Below are positions 60,905-64,000 of a DNA stretch of 64,000 nt, piece after piece. Position 1 is the first letter of the stretch, and the number at the start of each line of letters is the position of its first letter. The notes beneath the pieces were generated by a model, which did no database searches, had not been told where the DNA came from, and was given only the letters and a program-made list of their open reading frames with translations. Location of the stretch: positions 1-64,000 of the forward strand of contig CAVYVI010000001.1 of NCBI GenBank assembly GCA_963771905.1, given 5' to 3'. The translations under genes were made by a program, and so were the position numbers. The stretch is from Palsa-147 sp963771905 (GTDB lineage Bacteria; Acidobacteriota; Terriglobia; Acidiferrales; UBA7541).

Positions 60905-61409
60905 AGATGAAAAGCTCTTCGTCGGCGGCGGGATCCGGAACGCGCCGATGTTGCTGCTGGCCACGAATAAAATCCAGGCCAACCTTGATACCCCTCAAAA
61001 CTGCGGACACCTGCATAACCGGGCCAGTGACAGTCTTGCGGACGCGCGCGCTGGTATCTTCGATTACTTCGAGGGCTCCGGTGAGAATGTGGTCGGCGCG
61101 AATGACCTGCGAACGCAGCCGCTCGACGGCATCACTGAAAACGCGATCGACCCGTTGCGCCTGGCCACGCGCGATGCGGGTAATTTCGGCGGCATCACCC
61201 ACGATGCTGGAGATGCGGTCCTCCGAATCATCGAGAATGCGATTGACGCGGAGAAGAATCGGACTCACGCGCGAATCCAGATCCTGCAACATTCGCATGA
61301 CTTGACGATTGCTCTGCCTGAACTGAAGAAAGAGCCCCAGCATAATTAGCGACTGCGTAACAATCGCCACTGCCGCGACGACTATAAACGCTGCGATCCA
61401 ACCTGACAT
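60903..61409 (-). CDS. DUF948-like membrane-anchored coiled-coil protein
   Basis: A 168-aa protein with an N-terminal helix in the membrane (residues 4-28, WIAAFIVVAAVAIVTQSLIMLGLFL). A long amphipathic helical tail follows (about 35-125), with heptad-like LDSRVSPILLRVNRILDDSEDRI and a TGPVMQVSAVLRGIKVGLDFI ending. The pattern matches the uncharacterised DUF948 group, often found with YtxH. Here it starts 18 bases after the ytxH-like gene on the same strand. A stress or envelope role is likely but unproven. Confidence 0.75.
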   Translation of the reverse strand: MSGWIAAFIVVAAVAIVTQSLIMLGLFLQFRQSNRQVMRMLQDLDSRVSPILLRVNRILDDSEDRISSIVGDAAEITRIARGQAQRVDRVFSDAVERLRSQVIRADHILTGALEVIEDTSARVRKTVTGPVMQVSAVLRGIKVGLDFIRGQQQHRRVPDPAADEELFI

Positions 61410-61427
61410 TCAGTTACTCGCCTTTCG

Positions 61428-61718
61428 TTATTGCGCTTTCGCTTTCTCGCGATAGGCTTCCTTACCCGCTTCGACAGCGCTGGTAACAGATTCCTTTTGG
61501 CGGGCCATGATTTCCTTGCTGCGCTCGATCAGGTCGTCGGCGCGATCGCGCAACTCGCGAGCTTTCCGCTGAGCGTACTCGCGGCCTTCGTCCGCTTTGG
61601 ACGCCAGATATTCACGGGTTTCTTCGCCGGATTTCGGAGCGAAAAGAATGCCGAGGAGTGTGCCGACACCAAGGCCCACGAGGAAGAAGCTCACCTTCGA
61701 ACCTACATTGTCACTCAT
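61428..61718 (-). CDS. YtxH-domain protein
   Basis: A 96-aa general-stress-type protein. The membrane segment is residues 9-26 (VSFFLVGLGVGTLLGIL), immediately followed by FAPKSGEETREYLA, the YtxH signature. A highly charged helical tail follows to the end (EYAQRKARELRDRADDLIER). GGAGGT sits 4 bases before ATG 61718 and decides the start against the earlier frame. Co-transcribed with the DUF948-like gene. The exact function is unknown. Confidence 0.85.
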   Translation of the reverse strand: MSDNVGSKVSFFLVGLGVGTLLGILFAPKSGEETREYLASKADEGREYAQRKARELRDRADDLIERSKEIMARQKESVTSAVEAGKEAYREKAKAQ

Positions 61719-61782
61719 AGCTACCTCCATTCCGACACTAACATAGCCTTTTCACGCAGGCAAGGAATCCGGAGCGCCCGCC

Positions 61783-63642
61783 TCAATCACGCGCGGCGGG
61801 AGCCGGAAGGTCACCGGCTTCTTTCTGAAAATGCTCGACGACGCGCTGCGCCTGGCGGCGATTGACGACGCGGGAGATTTCGTCGACGTCAAGCTTGCGG
61901 AGCTGCGCAACGCTACCGAATTCGCGAAGGAGTTTCTGCGCGGTGAGCTTCCCGATTCCGGGGATGTCGGCGAGCGCGGTGCGGAGCCGCGTCCCGGAGC
62001 GCCGCTGGCGGTGGAAGGTCACCGCGAATCGATGCGTCTCGTCGCGGATCTGCTGGATGAGATGCAGGATAGGCGAGTGGCGTTCGAGGACGATGGGCTC
62101 ATCTTCGCGGCCGTAGACATACAGAATTTCTTCCTTCTTCGCGATGCTAGCGAGCGGCTGATTGATGATTTCGAGATGGTCGAGGGCCGCGGCGGCAGCG
62201 CGCAATTGGCCAATGCCGCCGTCGATGAGAATCAGGCTGGGCAGTGGTTTTTTCTCCTCCTGCAGCCGGCGGTAGCGCCGCTCGACGGCTTCGCGCATGC
62301 TAGCGAAATCGTCACGCAAAAGTCCGGCGACGTCGGTTCCCGCTGCCGCGTCACCTCGGATGATGAACTTGCGGTAGTCCGACTTTTTCATCTTTCCATC
62401 CTGCCAGACGACCATCGAGGCCACGGTGTCTGATCCCTGGATATGGGAAATGTCGAAGCTCTCAATCCGTTTCGGCGGTTCAGGCACAGTGAGGGCCGAC
62501 TGGAGGGCTTCGACGATGGCCTTCGAAGAGGGCTTGAGAACGCGAAAACGCTGAACGAATGAATGCTGCGCGTTCTTTTCGACCAGCTCGAGAAATGCGT
62601 GCTTCGGTCCACGCTGCGGAGTCATGATTTCGACGCGATGTCCCGCGGTCTCGGTCAGAACTTCGTCGAGAAGCTGGCGGTCGTCGAAATCGAGCGGGAC
62701 GTGAATGTAGCGCGGGAGATACCGCGAACCGAGATAGATTTGCTTGAGGAGGGAAGGCACGAATTCGGCGGGATCAAATTCATCCTGGTCTTCCCAGTAA
62801 AAATCGCGGCGATCGACGACGCGGCCTCCACGCAGATGGAAAAGATTCACAGCGACTTGCGGAGGCTCCGCGTACCACGCGAGAACGTCCGTATCATCCC
62901 CCGCCGCGGCGGCCATCTTTTGCCGCTCTTCCATTTCGCGCACTGTTCGCAAAAGGTCGCGATAGCCGGCTGCTTCTTCAAAGCGCTCCTCGGTCGACGC
63001 GCGCGCCATGCGTTCTTCAAGAGTCTGGCTGAGATCTTTGTGACGGCCATCTAGAAACAGGCGAACGTCGGCGGCCGCTTCGGAATAGCGCGCGCCGGTC
63101 GTGAGTCCCGGAACGCATGGGCCGAGACAGCGGTGAATATAGAATTGCAGACAAGGACGCGGATGGGCGCGCGTGAGATCGACCGTGCAGGACGGCACGA
63201 GAAAATGTTTGTGGATCAGATGCACCAGACGATAGGCGAGGCCGGCGGGGAAATACGGCCCAAAGTATTGCGAACCATCATTTATCAACCGGCGTGTGAC
63301 GTACACGCGCGGATATTTTTCGAAGGCCGTGAAGCGAATGTACGGATACGTCTTGTCATCGCGCAGCAGGACGTTGAATTTCGGCTTGTGCTGCTTAATG
63401 AGATTGTTTTCGAGCGCCAGCGCTTCCTTCTCGTTGTCGACCACGATGTAGTCGAGGTCGGCGATTTCCCGCACGAGCGAACCAGTCTTGGCATCCTGCC
63501 AGCGCGATTCCAGGAAATACGACTTGACGCGGCTGCGCAGCGAGCGCGCTTTGCCGACGTAGAGAATCGTTCCGGAAGCGTCCTGAAAGAGATAAACGCC
63601 CGGCTGCGTCGGGAGGGTGTCGGCTTTTTCGCGGGGGTCCAT
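61783..63642 (-). CDS. uvrC: UvrABC excinuclease subunit C
   Basis: A 619-aa nucleotide-excision-repair nuclease that makes the 3' and 5' incisions with UvrB. The N-terminal GIY-YIG domain has PTQPGVYLFQDASG and LYVGKARSLRSRVKSYF (about 12-44). A UVR segment near 205-235 binds UvrB. The RNase H-like C-terminal nuclease has ESFDISHIQGSDTVASMVV and LILIDGGIGQLRAA. A helix-hairpin-helix tail ends the protein (LADIPGIGKLTAQKLLREFG). The length matches the family from ATG 63642; an in-frame upstream extension is not conserved. Divergent from the secreted protein at 63752. Confidence 0.95.
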   Translation of the reverse strand: MDPREKADTLPTQPGVYLFQDASGTILYVGKARSLRSRVKSYFLESRWQDAKTGSLVREIADLDYIVVDNEKEALALENNLIKQHKPKFNVLLRDDKTYPYIRFTAFEKYPRVYVTRRLINDGSQYFGPYFPAGLAYRLVHLIHKHFLVPSCTVDLTRAHPRPCLQFYIHRCLGPCVPGLTTGARYSEAAADVRLFLDGRHKDLSQTLEERMARASTEERFEEAAGYRDLLRTVREMEERQKMAAAAGDDTDVLAWYAEPPQVAVNLFHLRGGRVVDRRDFYWEDQDEFDPAEFVPSLLKQIYLGSRYLPRYIHVPLDFDDRQLLDEVLTETAGHRVEIMTPQRGPKHAFLELVEKNAQHSFVQRFRVLKPSSKAIVEALQSALTVPEPPKRIESFDISHIQGSDTVASMVVWQDGKMKKSDYRKFIIRGDAAAGTDVAGLLRDDFASMREAVERRYRRLQEEKKPLPSLILIDGGIGQLRAAAAALDHLEIINQPLASIAKKEEILYVYGREDEPIVLERHSPILHLIQQIRDETHRFAVTFHRQRRSGTRLRTALADIPGIGKLTAQKLLREFGSVAQLRKLDVDEISRVVNRRQAQRVVEHFQKEAGDLPAPAARD

Positions 63643-63751
63643 GAACGCGCTAGAATGGATTCTGGGCCGCCGGGAACGCCTCGAGGCCTCCGGCGGTACA
63701 ACTGCGATGATAGCAAACGCCATCAAAACGTCTCTAGTTAGGAGAAAAATC

Positions 63752-64000
63752 TTGAAGGCGATCGCCCGACTCGCGGTTGCGCTTGTCATTGCGGGTGGAA
63801 CATTCCTGACGGCGCCGGTGCACGCGCAGAATCCGCCCGCGCCGGAGCCGCCGCACGACTCGAAGCCACCGGCCGCGCAGAAGCCCGATCGATCCGTGCC
63901 GGAGTCAACTCCGGCGCCTTCTCCGACGAAAGATTCAGCGCCGCCGTCCGCGACGAAGGATCAGCCGCAAACGTACGATCCTTATCACGCCGCAAAGAGC
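63752..64000 (+). CDS. Secreted Pro-rich protein, partial at window end
   Basis: The first 83 codons of a protein running off the right edge. TTG 63752 has AGGAGA six bases upstream. The signal peptide is residues 1-25 (KAIARLAVALVIAGGTFLTA, ending PVHAQ). A disordered Pro/Ala/Lys linker follows (NPPAPEPPHDSKPPAAQKPD; SPTKDSAPPSATKD), then QTYDPYHAAKS. In acidobacterial proteins with this kind of linker I would expect a tetratricopeptide domain next (inference). It is divergent from uvrC. No stop occurs in the frame. Confidence 0.7.
   Translation, partial: MKAIARLAVALVIAGGTFLTAPVHAQNPPAPEPPHDSKPPAAQKPDRSVPESTPAPSPTKDSAPPSATKDQPQTYDPYHAAKS

Noticed and set aside
1..64000. CRISPR arrays, tRNA or rRNA genes, prophage and transposase genes
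   Set aside because: No regularly spaced short repeats, no cloverleaf with conserved T-loop, and no phage or transposase domain was recognised in any intergenic or coding stretch by eye.

Overview
This 64 kb window is high-GC, gene-dense bacterial DNA and most likely comes from an Acidobacteriota genome, probably class Terriglobia. The call rests on gene style, not on a marker gene. It has two very large Oar-like TonB-dependent receptors with a carboxypeptidase-regulatory-like N-domain and a C-terminal Phe, a 1,074-residue BNR/sortilin-type beta-propeller protein, FCD-type GntR regulators, and several conserved secreted proteins of a type I associate with acidobacteria. No rRNA, tRNA, CRISPR array, prophage or transposase was found.

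Region 1 (about 0.5-14.4 kb) is a catabolic locus. A GntR/FCD regulator lies divergent from a putative ten-gene operon: Asp/Glu/hydantoin racemase, a second GntR regulator, TonB-type receptor, DUF917 protein, hydantoinase/oxoprolinase, creatininase-family amidohydrolase, NCS1 permease, M20 amidohydrolase, SnoaL-like protein and a quinone-oxidoreductase-like MDR. It looks like a complete outer-membrane-to-cytoplasm route for a cyclic amide such as a hydantoin or thiohydantoin. A sigma70-like promoter overlapped by an inverted repeat precedes the racemase.

Region 2 (14.4-20.9 kb) holds a TIM-barrel-like secreted protein with an inverted repeat over its -10 box and start codon, a secreted alpha/beta hydrolase, and a hypothetical protein whose tail is built from repeats. 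A PaeR7I-family restriction-modification pair follows, preceded by a broken DUF262 gene. Related repeats in inverted orientation lie on both sides of the restriction locus, which suggests an inserted island.

Region 3 (20.9-31.2 kb) has an Mla-type lipid-transport set (mlaE, mlaF and an MCE protein fused to an OmpA-like domain), a conserved secreted protein, an ABC-F ATPase with a near-leaderless promoter, an aminotransferase carrying an in-frame 3 x 27-bp tandem repeat, and the BNR protein. Region 4 (31.3-39.8 kb) is a second catabolic module of similar layout: a paralogous GntR/FCD regulator, class V aminotransferase, APC permease, TonB-type receptor and a second class V aminotransferase. 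It has a clear promoter and paired GTATAC half-sites between the divergent genes.

Region 5 (40-64 kb) is mostly housekeeping: ppc, hpt, rpiB, deoC, a GAF-SpoIIE phosphatase, lysA, nadK, tlyA, ispA, xseB, a penicillin-acylase-type hydrolase, a CNNM/HlyC protein, two DppB/DppC permeases, a SAM hydrolase, cysteine desulfurase-mnmA, a DUF948-like protein, YtxH, uvrC and the start of a secreted proline-rich protein. The most unusual items here are RpiB and DeoC. Both carry N-terminal extensions resembling those of bacterial-microcompartment enzymes, RpiB lacks the usual catalytic Cys, and no shell gene is in the window.
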